From JAJXZP01 sp963787185 (lineage in GTDB: Bacteria; Spirochaetota; Spirochaetia; Treponematales; Rectinemataceae): a DNA stretch of 64,000 bases. The DNA lies in NCBI GenBank assembly GCA_963787185.1, contig CAWBCC010000009.1, positions 434,001 through 498,000 on the forward strand, in the 5' to 3' direction. Below the pieces are notes generated by a model that searched no databases, was not told the DNA's origin, and was given only the letters and a program-made list of their open reading frames with translations. The translations under genes were made by a program, and so were the position numbers. Shown here one piece after another: positions 42,540 through 51,515 of the stretch. Position 1 is the first letter of the stretch; every line of letters starts with the position of its first letter.

Positions 42540-44603
42540 TCAGAGCTGCCTGAGACCGCCTTCCTCGCTTCGGCGACCACGGCGTCCGGCGGGTTTCGAA
42601 GCGCCCTTCTTCGCAGAGTCGACGACGCCTTTTGCCGCGCCGCGCCTGCCGGGCGCCTTGACGCTGACGGGTGCAGGCGGCTCGAGAGCCTCTTCAAGAG
42701 CCGAACCCGTATCGGCGTTGAGCATGGAAAGATAGTCCGTCCCCGCTGCTCCGGGAGCGCCTTCCGAAGCATCGCTCGGAGAGAAGGACTGCGCGATGTC
42801 CTCGCGGACGGTGGATCGGCGGCGGCTGAAGGAGGCGAAGGCCGCGTCCTGGAAGCCCTTGGAAACGCCATGGAGGAACTCGTTGAGCACATTCGCCATC
42901 CCGTCCAGGGTCGCCTTTTTTCTTTTGATGGACGTGATATCCACATCGAGGAGAAGACCGGGCTGGATGTGGTAGGGATTGATCATATAGGCGAACTTGT
43001 CGAATTCCCTCGAGAGGAAGGCGAGGCGCTCCTCGACGACCCGCCGCTGAATTGGGTACTGATAGGAGTACATGCTCTTGAGCTTGTCGGACATGAGGAT
43101 GAGCCTCGAGCGCACTTTGTCTTTCTCGTAAAGTTTCGTGGGATTGTTCTTCTCGACGTCGGTATCCGCGGATTTGACGAAGGAGATCTCATCCCAGACC
43201 TTCGCGATATTCTCGTAAAGCGGCTCGTTGGTCTTGTCCTTGATGCGGCGCTTGATCTTGCCGCGATAGATGCCGGCCAGATCGTTGAAGTCGGAAATGC
43301 GCTTCAGGAACTTGGAATCCTCGTACATCATCTCGAGAACGTCCCAGAGATGCTGCACTTCGGTTTCGAAACTCGCGAGCTGGACGGCGTAGGCCTTGCG
43401 CTCCTCGATGAGCTGCGCGTTGTCGTAGTACTGGAGACGGATCTGATAACGCTCGTCGGGGAGAATGGCGAAGTTCGTGTCCTCGTACTCGCGGATGATG
43501 AGCTCTCGGGCGTTCTTGAGGTTCTCGATGTACTGATAACCCATCTTCGAGGTGTCGAGGATCGAGGTGATCGAGTTGACCGCCGTGTTGTAGCCGCGAT
43601 TGCGGATATTCTCGATGTCGACTATCTTCTTGAGATTTTCGCGGATGTTGAGCTGGTCGAAAGTGGCCGGATCGATCTCGGCGCGGAGATTATTGATCCT
43701 CTCCATGAGATCCTTGGCGATGATGGTGTAGCGTTTGGACTTGGGATTTTCGACATCGTCGTCCGTGTAGTCCCTGATCCGGTTCATCCGCTCGAAAATG
43801 ATTTCGGTGTCGGAAAGTTCTTCTTTGCCGGCATCGATCAACCTGTCCTTGAGCTTCTCGATCTCCTTGTCGATCTGATCGACGAGATGCTTCGATATGA
43901 GGTCTTTGATGAGATACTCGACCGTAACCTGATAATGGAAGATCGGGGAGATGAGCTCGGAATCGAGAATGTTGACGGAAAGCTTGACGTCGGTGACAGT
44001 CTTGGGCTTGTTCAGGTTGTCCTTGAACGAGCACTTGACGACCGAATAGGCGTTCTCGCCGCGGATAAAGGCGCCGACATCCGTTTTCTGGCGGAGGAGA
44101 GCGTTGGTCAGGTTCTCCATCTCGTTGACACCGCGCTGGATATGTCCCTGGAGGTGGCCGAACATGTTGACCATCGATTTTTCGACTTCGCCCGTGTTGA
44201 ACTTGTCCGCGCCACCGACCTGATCGAGGAGTTCCGCGATCTCTTTCGGAGTATAGCGGGCGAGCGACTTCATCTCTTCCTTATCGATGAAGTTCCTGAC
44301 CTTCTTCACCATCTCGTCTTCGGTGGTGACCATGAAGCGGTTGAACATGTTCTGATAGTTCTGGTTGAAGTAGTTGTAGAGTTTTTCCTTCAACCCGCCC
44401 ATGACATCGAGCCGCTCGAGCACCTCTTTGGGCAGGCGGGCGTTGATGTGGTGAATAACCTTGTTGGTCTCCTCTTCGAGGAGCTGATTGACTTCACGCT
44501 GCTGGTCGCGCCCTTCCTGAGCGAGGGAGTTGCGGGAACCGACGGCCGAGGGCTTTTCGGGATGGAATACATTTGGACTCTTAGGCAGATCTATCGCACC
44601 CAT
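42540..44603 (-). CDS. cfpA: Cytoplasmic filament protein A
   Basis: 687 residues; AAAGGAG precedes the ATG. CfpA polymerises into the ribbon of filaments running under the inner membrane along the treponemal cell, and its loss in T. denticola impairs cell division and chromosome structure. The N-terminus (IDLPKSPNVFHPEKPSA) and long coiled-coil helices (KEIEKLKDRLIDAGKEEL; RNRGYNTAVNSITSILDTSK) match the T. pallidum protein closely as I remember it (about 678 residues). The last ~75 residues are variable, rich in Ala, Ser, Pro, then Arg/Lys. This gene is the strongest taxonomic marker here. TATAAT lies 33 bases upstream. Confidence 0.95.
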   Translation of the reverse strand: MGAIDLPKSPNVFHPEKPSAVGSRNSLAQEGRDQQREVNQLLEEETNKVIHHINARLPKEVLERLDVMGGLKEKLYNYFNQNYQNMFNRFMVTTEDEMVKKVRNFIDKEEMKSLARYTPKEIAELLDQVGGADKFNTGEVEKSMVNMFGHLQGHIQRGVNEMENLTNALLRQKTDVGAFIRGENAYSVVKCSFKDNLNKPKTVTDVKLSVNILDSELISPIFHYQVTVEYLIKDLISKHLVDQIDKEIEKLKDRLIDAGKEELSDTEIIFERMNRIRDYTDDDVENPKSKRYTIIAKDLMERINNLRAEIDPATFDQLNIRENLKKIVDIENIRNRGYNTAVNSITSILDTSKMGYQYIENLKNARELIIREYEDTNFAILPDERYQIRLQYYDNAQLIEERKAYAVQLASFETEVQHLWDVLEMMYEDSKFLKRISDFNDLAGIYRGKIKRRIKDKTNEPLYENIAKVWDEISFVKSADTDVEKNNPTKLYEKDKVRSRLILMSDKLKSMYSYQYPIQRRVVEERLAFLSREFDKFAYMINPYHIQPGLLLDVDITSIKRKKATLDGMANVLNEFLHGVSKGFQDAAFASFSRRRSTVREDIAQSFSPSDASEGAPGAAGTDYLSMLNADTGSALEEALEPPAPVSVKAPGRRGAAKGVVDSAKKGASKPAGRRGRRSEEGGLRQL

Positions 44604-44635
44604 ATGATCTCCTTTACGCGATTAAGGATACTTGG

Positions 44636-44641
44636 ATTATA
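44636..44641 (-). promoter_or_regulatory. -10 box of the cfpA promoter
   Basis: A perfect TATAAT on the minus strand, 32 bases before the cfpA ATG. No good -35 box lies 16-18 bases upstream (CAACTT is the best), so an activator or another sigma factor may contribute. Confidence 0.45.
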
Positions 44642-44760
44642 GTATCGAATGGCAGCGAAAGTTGTAAAGGCCGAAAATAGTTTTTCGTGCATGGAATCGG
44701 CCCTAATATGGTAGAATCCAAAGAGTCGGGGCCAATCCCCCCGCGGAAAGGAAGGCATCC

Positions 44761-45684
44761 GTGAATCGTCCCCACAGCCTCCTCGCTTTGTTGGTTCTTG
44801 TGTCGGCGAATATCCTTGTCGTTTCCGGGCTTCCCGCGATGGCGCAAACTTCTTCGACGCCCGGCATGGCCGAGAAGAGGTCCAAGGGCTTGGACGTTAT
44901 CCTCCTTCTCGACAAGTCCCTGTCGATGGCTCCGTTTTTCGACCAGGTAAAGGCCTATGCGGCGGGAAATGTGCTCGAGCCTATTCTCCTGCCGGGTGAC
45001 CGTCTGATTCTCGAAACTTTCTACGGCAAAGTCGAGAGGCTCTATGACGGCACGATAAGATCGGAAGCGGATAAGGCGGCTGCCATACGGACGCTGAGAA
45101 GCGTTCGTGCGGACGGGCACTATACCGATATCGGCGCCGCCCTCGACGCCGCACAGCGTGATCTGGCCGAACTGGGGCAGCCCGACAGGCCCAAGTATGT
45201 CCTTCTGATCACCGATGAACGGCAGGAAGCGCCGGCGGGCAGTCCATATGCCTCAAAGAACCACAAGCTGGACCACCCCGCTCTCGAATATGTCAAGCGA
45301 GTGGATTTGGGCAAGTTCAGGGCAATAACGGTGGGGTTCGGCGTCGGAGCCAAGGTCGACGCGGCAACGCCCCAGGTCATGAGCCTGTTGACCGAACCTC
45401 CGTCGAACGAGGTCCCGGGGCCGAGCGCAGCGGGCGGAGGAGGGCCGGGCACGAACGGCGGGACGGCGGCGGCCGGTTCGGTGCAGTCGGTATCCGGGAC
45501 GGCGGCCGGGGGCACTACGAACCGCCCCGGCGGAGAAACGGCGGCGGGCCGGAGGGCGGCCGAAGAAATTTCGCCGCTTTTCGTCTGGGCAGGCCTGCTC
45601 GTTCTCGTTCTGGCGCTTGCGGGAATATCACACATTCTACTAAGATCGAGAAGAGCTAAAGATAAGGGAAAACAGGAAACCTGA
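44761..45684 (+). CDS. von Willebrand factor A domain membrane protein (TP0750-like)
   Basis: 307 residues from a GTG with AAGGAAGG upstream. A signal peptide (about 1-28) leads to a vWA domain with an intact MIDAS start, DKSLSM (Asp51, Ser53, Ser55), and a GHYTDIGAAL threonine loop. A Gly/Ala/Thr-rich linker (about 218-266) precedes one C-terminal membrane helix (272-293) and a basic tail, so the vWA domain is periplasmic. T. pallidum TP0750, a vWA protein reported to bind and degrade fibrinogen and to be co-transcribed with pallilysin, occupies the equivalent place. The next gene overlaps it by one base. Confidence 0.82.
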   Translation: MNRPHSLLALLVLVSANILVVSGLPAMAQTSSTPGMAEKRSKGLDVILLLDKSLSMAPFFDQVKAYAAGNVLEPILLPGDRLILETFYGKVERLYDGTIRSEADKAAAIRTLRSVRADGHYTDIGAALDAAQRDLAELGQPDRPKYVLLITDERQEAPAGSPYASKNHKLDHPALEYVKRVDLGKFRAITVGFGVGAKVDAATPQVMSLLTEPPSNEVPGPSAAGGGGPGTNGGTAAAGSVQSVSGTAAGGTTNRPGGETAAGRRAAEEISPLFVWAGLLVLVLALAGISHILLRSRRAKDKGKQET

Positions 45685-46667
45685 TGACTCTCGACGAGCT
45701 GACCGAGTATCTCCGAAACAACGACTGCTACCTGGTCGCCTCGCACGACGGCCCCGATGCGGACGGACTGGGGGCCGCATACGCCCTCGTCCTGGCTCTG
45801 CGCGCGGTCGGCAAACGGGCCGTCGCGATGGTATCGGAGGGCGTCCCCGCCAAATACCGCTTCATCGATCAGGCTGAATTGTTCGTTTCACTTCCTTTGG
45901 AAGGGAAGTCGGCATTCGATCCGGAGGAGGCTACGCTCGTCGTCGTGGATACGCACGACCTCGGCTATCTGGGATCCGCGGGTGACAGGTTCCTGGCTTT
46001 GGCGCGCCGACATCTCGTCATCGATCACCATGAGGTGAGCGTCGATCTCGGACCGCTTTCCTTCGTCGATCCGACCGCTTCGAGCACGTGCGAACTCGTC
46101 TATCTCCTCGTTCGCCGGCTGGGAGCGCAGCTGTCCGGGGACGCGGCCGAAGCGATCTTCGCCGGCATGGTCTACGATACGGGTTCCTTCGCGTATCCCA
46201 AAACGAGCGAGCGGACTTTGACCTTCGCGTCCGAACTCGTGCGCCTCGGCGTGCAGCCGTATACGATCCACAATCATCTCTACGAATCCGGATCTATCGG
46301 CGGATTGATCCTTCAAAAGGCCGTGCTTTCGACCCTAGAGCTCCATGCCGAAAATAAAATAGCCGTACAGACATTGAGACGCTCCGACCTCGCGTCCTCC
46401 GGCGCGGCGTACGAAGACGCCGAAGACATGGTCAACATTCCACTGCAGGGCAGGACCATCGAAGTGTCGCTTCTTTTCAAGGAAAATCTCGAGGGAAGGC
46501 TTCGCTGCTCGCTGCGAAGCAAGGGCAAAGTCAACGTGGCCCACATCGCGCAGTCCTTCGGCGGGGGGGGGCACAAGACCGCCGCCGGCTTCACCTGCAC
46601 AACGCCCCTTGAAGCCAGCAAAGCCGACGTGTTACAAACCATCGGGAAAGCCCTTTCCCGCGCATAG
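45684..46667 (+). CDS. nrnA: DHH/DHHA1 phosphoesterase (NrnA-like)
   Basis: 327 residues; the stop of the vWA gene and this ATG share one base (TGATG). Metal motifs are HDGPDADGLGAA, DTHD and IDHHEVS, and the DHHA1 substrate domain ends in FGGGGHKTAAGF. NrnA-type enzymes degrade short oligoribonucleotides (and pGpG or pApA from cyclic dinucleotides) and dephosphorylate 3'-phosphoadenosine 5'-phosphate. Which of these applies here is not decidable by eye. The gene lies between the vWA and pallilysin-like genes. Confidence 0.88.
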   Translation: MTLDELTEYLRNNDCYLVASHDGPDADGLGAAYALVLALRAVGKRAVAMVSEGVPAKYRFIDQAELFVSLPLEGKSAFDPEEATLVVVDTHDLGYLGSAGDRFLALARRHLVIDHHEVSVDLGPLSFVDPTASSTCELVYLLVRRLGAQLSGDAAEAIFAGMVYDTGSFAYPKTSERTLTFASELVRLGVQPYTIHNHLYESGSIGGLILQKAVLSTLELHAENKIAVQTLRRSDLASSGAAYEDAEDMVNIPLQGRTIEVSLLFKENLEGRLRCSLRSKGKVNVAHIAQSFGGGGHKTAAGFTCTTPLEASKADVLQTIGKALSRA

Positions 46668-46777
46668 ACGCCCGGAAGAGCGGCCGCCCCCGACGAAATG
46701 CCGCGACGGGTGCGTCGGGCCTTCACGATGGAAGTCCTGATGCGGAAGATCGCGGTCCGCGGCGCAACTGGAGAAAC

Positions 46778-48298
46778 ATGAAGCGTCTGATCCAGGCAGC
46801 ATTTTTCATCGTCTGCGCCATAGCCATTGGCGTCTCCGTCTACTATTTCCTGAGCGAACGCGCCGGCGCCGCGGCGGCTGCGCGTCCGTTCGCCACCAAG
46901 CAGGTCGTGATCGCCCCGCCCGGATCGGCTCCCGGGGACGATACGACCGCGATCGAGGGAAACGCCGCGGTGAATCACATCGCCGCCCTGCCCAACGAAG
47001 TCATTCTGGACGTCGTTCCCAGCCTCCTCGTTCAGGACGAAGGCGGGCAGGGCGACGAACAGATTCTGATAGTCCGAAAAACCGACCGCAGCGACGGCCG
47101 CCTGACTATCGTCGTCGCCGCGTACGTTCCCTCCCGCAGGACATGGATCCGCGCCTGGGAGGGAGACACCCTCGCGACCAAGTTGACCACCTTCGCCGTG
47201 CAGGCCAAGGACCTCATCGGCGACCACAACATGGAGATCATCTGCACCGGCATGGACGACAGCAACGAACAGACGATCGTCGTTTTCCGCAGATCCCCCG
47301 GCTCCCCCGCGCTGGGCTACAGTCCCGTCCTCTCCCTAAAGGCGGACTCGATAGGCATCGGCGACGTTCAAAGATCCGAAGGCTATCAGCTCGGGCAGAC
47401 CAATGGCGACAGCATTCCCGTCTATGCATTCGATAGCGACAAGAGCTCGCAGAACCTGCTCGATCAGATCAAGAGCACCTATGCATGGGACTCTCGACGG
47501 GAAGTCTACGTAAAGACGGCGGAAGATCACATTTCCGGGGCGCAAGTCGAAAAAGAGGCGATATCGAAGGTGCTTACCGGTTCCGAAAAGGACTTCGAGA
47601 ACTTCCTCCGGGGCGGCTGGTACGAATCCGACAAAGGACCCCTCGACCCCGGTGCGCGTTTTCTGATTTTCGACAAAACGAACGGGACCATCACCTTCTA
47701 TTCGACGGATACCCAGGAAGTATTCCGCTGGACAGACTCGCACTCGACCCGCTACGGCCTCTACGCGGGTTGCCAGAACGAGGACATAGCGAATTTCAGA
47801 CGCCTCATGGATATCGAATTGACCGGCGCCGACACGATATCCGTGCGGGTGTTCGAGGACCTCAGAATGAAGGTCGATTCGAGCAACTCCTGGGACGGCG
47901 GGTATAAGAAGCTCCCGGCCGACACGATGGAAACGATAGCGCACAACGCATCCACGGACGCGCTCCCCGATTTCAGGCTCGAGGGGCCATATCGCTCATC
48001 TGACGGATCGGTGCTGCTCTTCGCCTCCCCGCGATACAGCCTGCAGAGGAACGGATCGGTCGAACGAGGAGCCTTCGACCTCTATCGACTCGGCTCCGAC
48101 ATGGTTCTCGAACTCAACGTGCTCAACGACAACGGTCCGTCGGGAGACAGGAGAACCTACCGGGCGACATACGGCGAGACCAAGTCGGGAACGGCGACGG
48201 TCAGACGCCTCGTGCTCGACCCCGCGCGCGCGAGCATCTCGGGACTCGAAATTCTCCAGGAGGACAAGCTCGTTTTCGAACAGCGTTTGGACGGTTGA
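46778..48298 (+). CDS. Pallilysin-related protein (TP0751-like, lipocalin-type barrel)
   Basis: 506 residues with an uncleaved-looking N-terminal anchor (5-24) and no lipobox. Residues ~70-250 are beta-rich and unassigned. Residues ~275-495 resemble the pallilysin beta-barrel domain: FLRGGWYESDKG, ARFLIFDKTNGTITFYSTDTQEVFRW, a TRYGLYAGCQNEDIANFRRLMDI run and SVRVFEDLRM. T. pallidum Tp0751 (pallilysin) is a surface-associated adhesin reported to bind laminin. No HExxH motif, once proposed as the protease site, is present. The position after the vWA and DHH genes near cfpA supports orthology. The call rests on remembered sequence and on context. Confidence 0.65.
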   Translation: MKRLIQAAFFIVCAIAIGVSVYYFLSERAGAAAAARPFATKQVVIAPPGSAPGDDTTAIEGNAAVNHIAALPNEVILDVVPSLLVQDEGGQGDEQILIVRKTDRSDGRLTIVVAAYVPSRRTWIRAWEGDTLATKLTTFAVQAKDLIGDHNMEIICTGMDDSNEQTIVVFRRSPGSPALGYSPVLSLKADSIGIGDVQRSEGYQLGQTNGDSIPVYAFDSDKSSQNLLDQIKSTYAWDSRREVYVKTAEDHISGAQVEKEAISKVLTGSEKDFENFLRGGWYESDKGPLDPGARFLIFDKTNGTITFYSTDTQEVFRWTDSHSTRYGLYAGCQNEDIANFRRLMDIELTGADTISVRVFEDLRMKVDSSNSWDGGYKKLPADTMETIAHNASTDALPDFRLEGPYRSSDGSVLLFASPRYSLQRNGSVERGAFDLYRLGSDMVLELNVLNDNGPSGDRRTYRATYGETKSGTATVRRLVLDPARASISGLEILQEDKLVFEQRLDG

Positions 48299-48330
48299 AC
48301 GCCGTCCGCCCCGTGCGGAGGCGACGTCCG

Positions 48331-49503
48331 TCATTCCATGAGATAGGATTCGTAACCCGCATCCTTCAGTCGGAGCCTCGCGCCGTCGGGGTCCCTGCCG
48401 CCGTCGACGTAGACAATCCATCTCGTTCCCTCCGCGGCTCCCGAGGAAGGTTTTTTCGCTTCGATCGCCGCGCGAAAGCCTTTTGCGGCGAGCTCCGCCG
48501 CAAGACTGCGGGCATTGGCTTCGACCGAGAAATAGCCCACCTGCAATCGAGAATCCGAATGCGCCGACGGTCCCGGGACCGTTCCCGCTTCCCCACCGGA
48601 GGCAGGAGTCGAAGGGACGCTCGGGACAACCCCGGGAGAGCTTTCCGGAGCAGTCGCCGCGATCGAGGCGGGCGCGGAGGCCGGAGTGGAAGACCCGGGC
48701 GCGACGCCTTCCGGAAAAGAGCGCCCCAGATACCAGTGCGGAAGGGGCGCCAGAGGCAAAGTCCCCGCCGCTATCAGCGCTTCCGGACTTTGGGGAAACT
48801 CTTTTCCCAAACGATCGGCCGCCGCGGCTTTTCCCGCGGGTTCCGATGACGCCCAGGCCAGAAAGCGGGCCTCCTTGCGTTCCGGTGCGGAGGTGACCTC
48901 GGAGGCTACCTCTCCCGCCGCGGCATTGGCTTCATCGGCGCGGCCCATGAAGAACAGCGCCCACGCGTCGACAAGTCTGGCTCGGGCGGAAACGCTCGCG
49001 TCGCGGGCCGTCCGCCGAACCGTGGATGCGAGTTCCCGCGCCCGAACGTTTTCACCGGCGGCGATCTCGCATCGTGCCGCACGCAACAGGGTCGCCGGAT
49101 CGCCCTCCGGGTGCTGCGCCGAGGCCCGAAGGTAGAAAGCGGCAGCCCCGTCGAAGCGGCCCAGCAGGAGATCCAGATCGGCGGCCTGCTCGAAAAGGTA
49201 TCCGCGCGCGGCCGGCTCGGGCACTCTGTCCGCATTTTCACCGATCAATATGACCGCGTCGGAAGGCGAAAGGCTGAGGGCCATGTCATCGAGCCGAGCC
49301 GCGAGGCCCGCCGGGGGAACGGAGGCCATATCCTTTCGCGCCGCGGCCAAATCTTCCGCCGGAGTCTGCGCGGCGAGGTCGAGGGGCGCAGACTGTGCGA
49401 CGAGACGCCAGGGCAGCAGCAGCGCGGCGAGGGCTACGGCGAAGAGAAGTCGCGGAGCAGGACGGAATATTATCGAGGATGGAATGCGGGCGAGAGTGTC
49501 CAT
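48331..49503 (-). CDS. Periplasmic TPR-like protein with C-terminal SPOR domain
   Basis: 390 residues. A signal peptide (about 17-37) is followed by an Ala-rich helical region with TPR-like helices, a Pro/Ser/Ala linker (about 270-315), and a C-terminal ~70-residue SPOR domain (LQVGYFSVEANARSLAAELAAKGF; RWIVYVDGGRDPDGARLRLKDAGY). SPOR domains bind denuded glycan strands, so the protein probably localises to septal or remodelled peptidoglycan. The ATG begins one base after the miaB stop codon, so it is coupled to miaB. Tail-to-tail with the pallilysin-like gene. Confidence 0.85.
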   Translation of the reverse strand: MDTLARIPSSIIFRPAPRLLFAVALAALLLPWRLVAQSAPLDLAAQTPAEDLAAARKDMASVPPAGLAARLDDMALSLSPSDAVILIGENADRVPEPAARGYLFEQAADLDLLLGRFDGAAAFYLRASAQHPEGDPATLLRAARCEIAAGENVRARELASTVRRTARDASVSARARLVDAWALFFMGRADEANAAAGEVASEVTSAPERKEARFLAWASSEPAGKAAAADRLGKEFPQSPEALIAAGTLPLAPLPHWYLGRSFPEGVAPGSSTPASAPASIAATAPESSPGVVPSVPSTPASGGEAGTVPGPSAHSDSRLQVGYFSVEANARSLAAELAAKGFRAAIEAKKPSSGAAEGTRWIVYVDGGRDPDGARLRLKDAGYESYLME

Positions 49504-49504
49504 C

Positions 49505-50914
49505 TCATATCTCTTCGGCGTGGAAGGTGTTCCCCGAAAGTCCCGTGATGCGCACGCGAGCGAAGGCGCCCACGCGCGACGATGGAGCCGGGAAGACGAC
49601 CATTTCGTCGCGCTGCGTGCGCCCCAACACCTCGGTGTCTTTACGGCGCGACAGGCTCTCCACGAGCACGACCTCTTCCAGCCCCAGACGCGCCCGCATT
49701 TGTTCGCGGCCGATTCTCTTTTGCAGGGCGATGACGCGGGAGAGCCGCTCGCGCTTCGTCTTCTCGGCTACCCGATCGGGAAGAGAGGCGGCGGGAGTGC
49801 CGTCTCGAGGATTGAAATGGTACATGAAGGAGTAGGCGAAGCCCACCTTCTCCATGAGAGCGAGAGTGGCATCGTTGTCCTCCTCGCTCTCGCCCGGGAA
49901 TCCCACCAGAATGTCCGTGGAGAGAGAAAGGCCGGGTATGGCCGCCTTCATGCGCGACACGAGGTCGAGGTACCCGGCCGAAGAATAGCGACGATTCATG
50001 GCCGATAGAACCCTATCCGAACCGGACTGCACGCAGAGATGCACATGCTTGCAGAAGAGTTCATCCTCGGCGAGAACGTTTATCAGATCTTCCGAAAGAT
50101 CCTTGGGATGGCTCGTCAGGAAACGGACCCAGCGGATGCCCCCCAGCCCCCTCGTCTTGAGGTGTCTGGAGACGAGGCGGAGCAGACCGGAAAAGTCGAG
50201 CGTGCGGACCTCGCCCTGCACCGTCGCCTCGCCGCCCTTCCATCGGTAGGAGTTGACGTTCTGTCCGAGGAGAGTGATCTCGCGCACGCCGGCGTCTTCG
50301 AGCGCGTCGATTTCGGCGAGAATGTCCTCCGGGCGTCGCGAGACTTCATGGCCTCTGAGATAGGGAACGATGCAGTAGGAGCAATAATTGTCGCAGCCGT
50401 GCATGATGGGAACGAAGGAACGGAATGATCCCGGCTCGTAGTACGATCTGGCGAAGACAAAGGCGGGACTCTCTTCGATCTCGTCCAGTCCGCGTCCCTG
50501 CGCGAGGGCATCCAGGACGAGACCGAAGGCCTGTTTTTGGAAGGTTCCCACGACATAGTCCACGGCAGGCTGCTTGATTTTTATCTGCCGCTTCAGCCTC
50601 TCGGCCATACAGCCGGTGACGACGAGAGCGAAGGGCGGCAAGCCCGCGGCGACGCGCTCGCGTTTCAATGCCGCGAAATGGTCGATGCGGCCCCATGCGC
50701 GATTCTCGGCCGTCGCGCGCACCGAGCACGTGTTGACGAGTACCAGGTCCGCACCGACTTCGTTGTCGGACGGCGAAACAGCCGTGTCGCCGCGTGGCGA
50801 GGTCGACGAAGCAGGTGGGACCGGCTTCCAGCCGCGCTCGCGAAAGATGCTTTCGAGCGCGGCCGACTCCGCCTTGTTCATCTGACAACCGTAGGTTTCG
50901 ATGAGATAGGTCAT
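49505..50914 (-). CDS. miaB: tRNA-2-methylthio-N6-dimethylallyladenosine synthase
   Basis: 469 residues. It adds a methylthio group to isopentenyl-adenosine at position 37 of tRNAs reading UNN codons, using two 4Fe-4S clusters. The N-terminal methylthiotransferase domain has its three cysteines (YGCQMN, NTCSV, TGCMAE); the radical SAM core has HGCDNYCSYC; a C-terminal TRAM domain follows. Compared with typical MiaB there is an extra ~20-residue Pro/Ser insertion around residues 33-50, before the second cysteine. The SPOR gene follows by one base. Confidence 0.93.
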   Translation of the reverse strand: MTYLIETYGCQMNKAESAALESIFRERGWKPVPPASSTSPRGDTAVSPSDNEVGADLVLVNTCSVRATAENRAWGRIDHFAALKRERVAAGLPPFALVVTGCMAERLKRQIKIKQPAVDYVVGTFQKQAFGLVLDALAQGRGLDEIEESPAFVFARSYYEPGSFRSFVPIMHGCDNYCSYCIVPYLRGHEVSRRPEDILAEIDALEDAGVREITLLGQNVNSYRWKGGEATVQGEVRTLDFSGLLRLVSRHLKTRGLGGIRWVRFLTSHPKDLSEDLINVLAEDELFCKHVHLCVQSGSDRVLSAMNRRYSSAGYLDLVSRMKAAIPGLSLSTDILVGFPGESEEDNDATLALMEKVGFAYSFMYHFNPRDGTPAASLPDRVAEKTKRERLSRVIALQKRIGREQMRARLGLEEVVLVESLSRRKDTEVLGRTQRDEMVVFPAPSSRVGAFARVRITGLSGNTFHAEEI

Positions 50915-50962
50915 TATGTTTCGCGCAACTCCCGGTTGTCGAAAAATAGCGGAAGACGGAAG

Positions 50963-51358
50963 CTAGGAGCGATGTCGAAGGCCGCGAATGAACTTATATG
51001 CGTTCCACAGACCGTAGCCGATGAGGCCGACCGCCCCCACGGTTACGATGCCGGTCGTGAACCGACCCAGACCGGGAAGCAGGGGAAGAATACGCCAGTG
51101 TGCCACCCCGGCCAGGGCGAAGAGTGCCCCCGCGCCGAATGTGATGGCTCCTCCGGTCTTGTCCGTCCTGGTGTGCCCTTTGAGCCCCGAGATCCCCAGG
51201 CCCATCGCCAGAACGCCGATCCCGACGCCTACGATGCCTCCGAACAGTCCGGCGATGCCTTTGAGAACCAGAATGGCGACCCCGCCCACCGTAGCGCTTA
51301 TGCCCTTGTATCCGCGGTTCGCAAGTTCTTTGGTGTCCGTGGGCTCCACGTCGTGCAT
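50963..51358 (-). CDS. Small membrane protein of unknown function
   Basis: 131 residues, Gly/Ala-rich, with four predicted membrane helices (about 21-41, 44-57, 70-85 and 96-120). The ATG follows GGAGG by six bases and a clear promoter lies 90 bases upstream. I do not recognise the family. It sits as a single gene between purH and miaB. A stress-related or envelope role is possible but nothing in the sequence shows it. Confidence 0.65.
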   Translation of the reverse strand: MHDVEPTDTKELANRGYKGISATVGGVAILVLKGIAGLFGGIVGVGIGVLAMGLGISGLKGHTRTDKTGGAITFGAGALFALAGVAHWRILPLLPGLGRFTTGIVTVGAVGLIGYGLWNAYKFIRGLRHRS

Positions 51359-51448
51359 GCTGACCTCCGTTCGCCGCCTCGGCTTGTCCGCGCCTCCCCT
51401 TTCGGGCGAGAGCCGACGTTTCGTGTCGCCGGGCGCGATACCGATATA

Positions 51449-51477
51449 ATAATACGTATTTTGCGATGCAGGGTAAA
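51449..51477 (-). promoter_or_regulatory. Promoter for the 131-residue membrane protein
   Basis: TTTACC (51477-51472), a 17-base spacer and TATTAT (51454-51449); an overlapping TATTAT lies three bases further on. The region is A+T-rich against a G+C-rich background. Confidence 0.5.
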
Positions 51478-51515
51478 GCCGTGCGACTGCGCGAACCGCG
51501 AGCGTCGCCCGTCCC

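Noticed and set aside
46778..48298. HExxH metalloprotease motif in the pallilysin-like protein
   Set aside because: No HExxH occurs anywhere in the 506 residues, so protease activity is not claimed.
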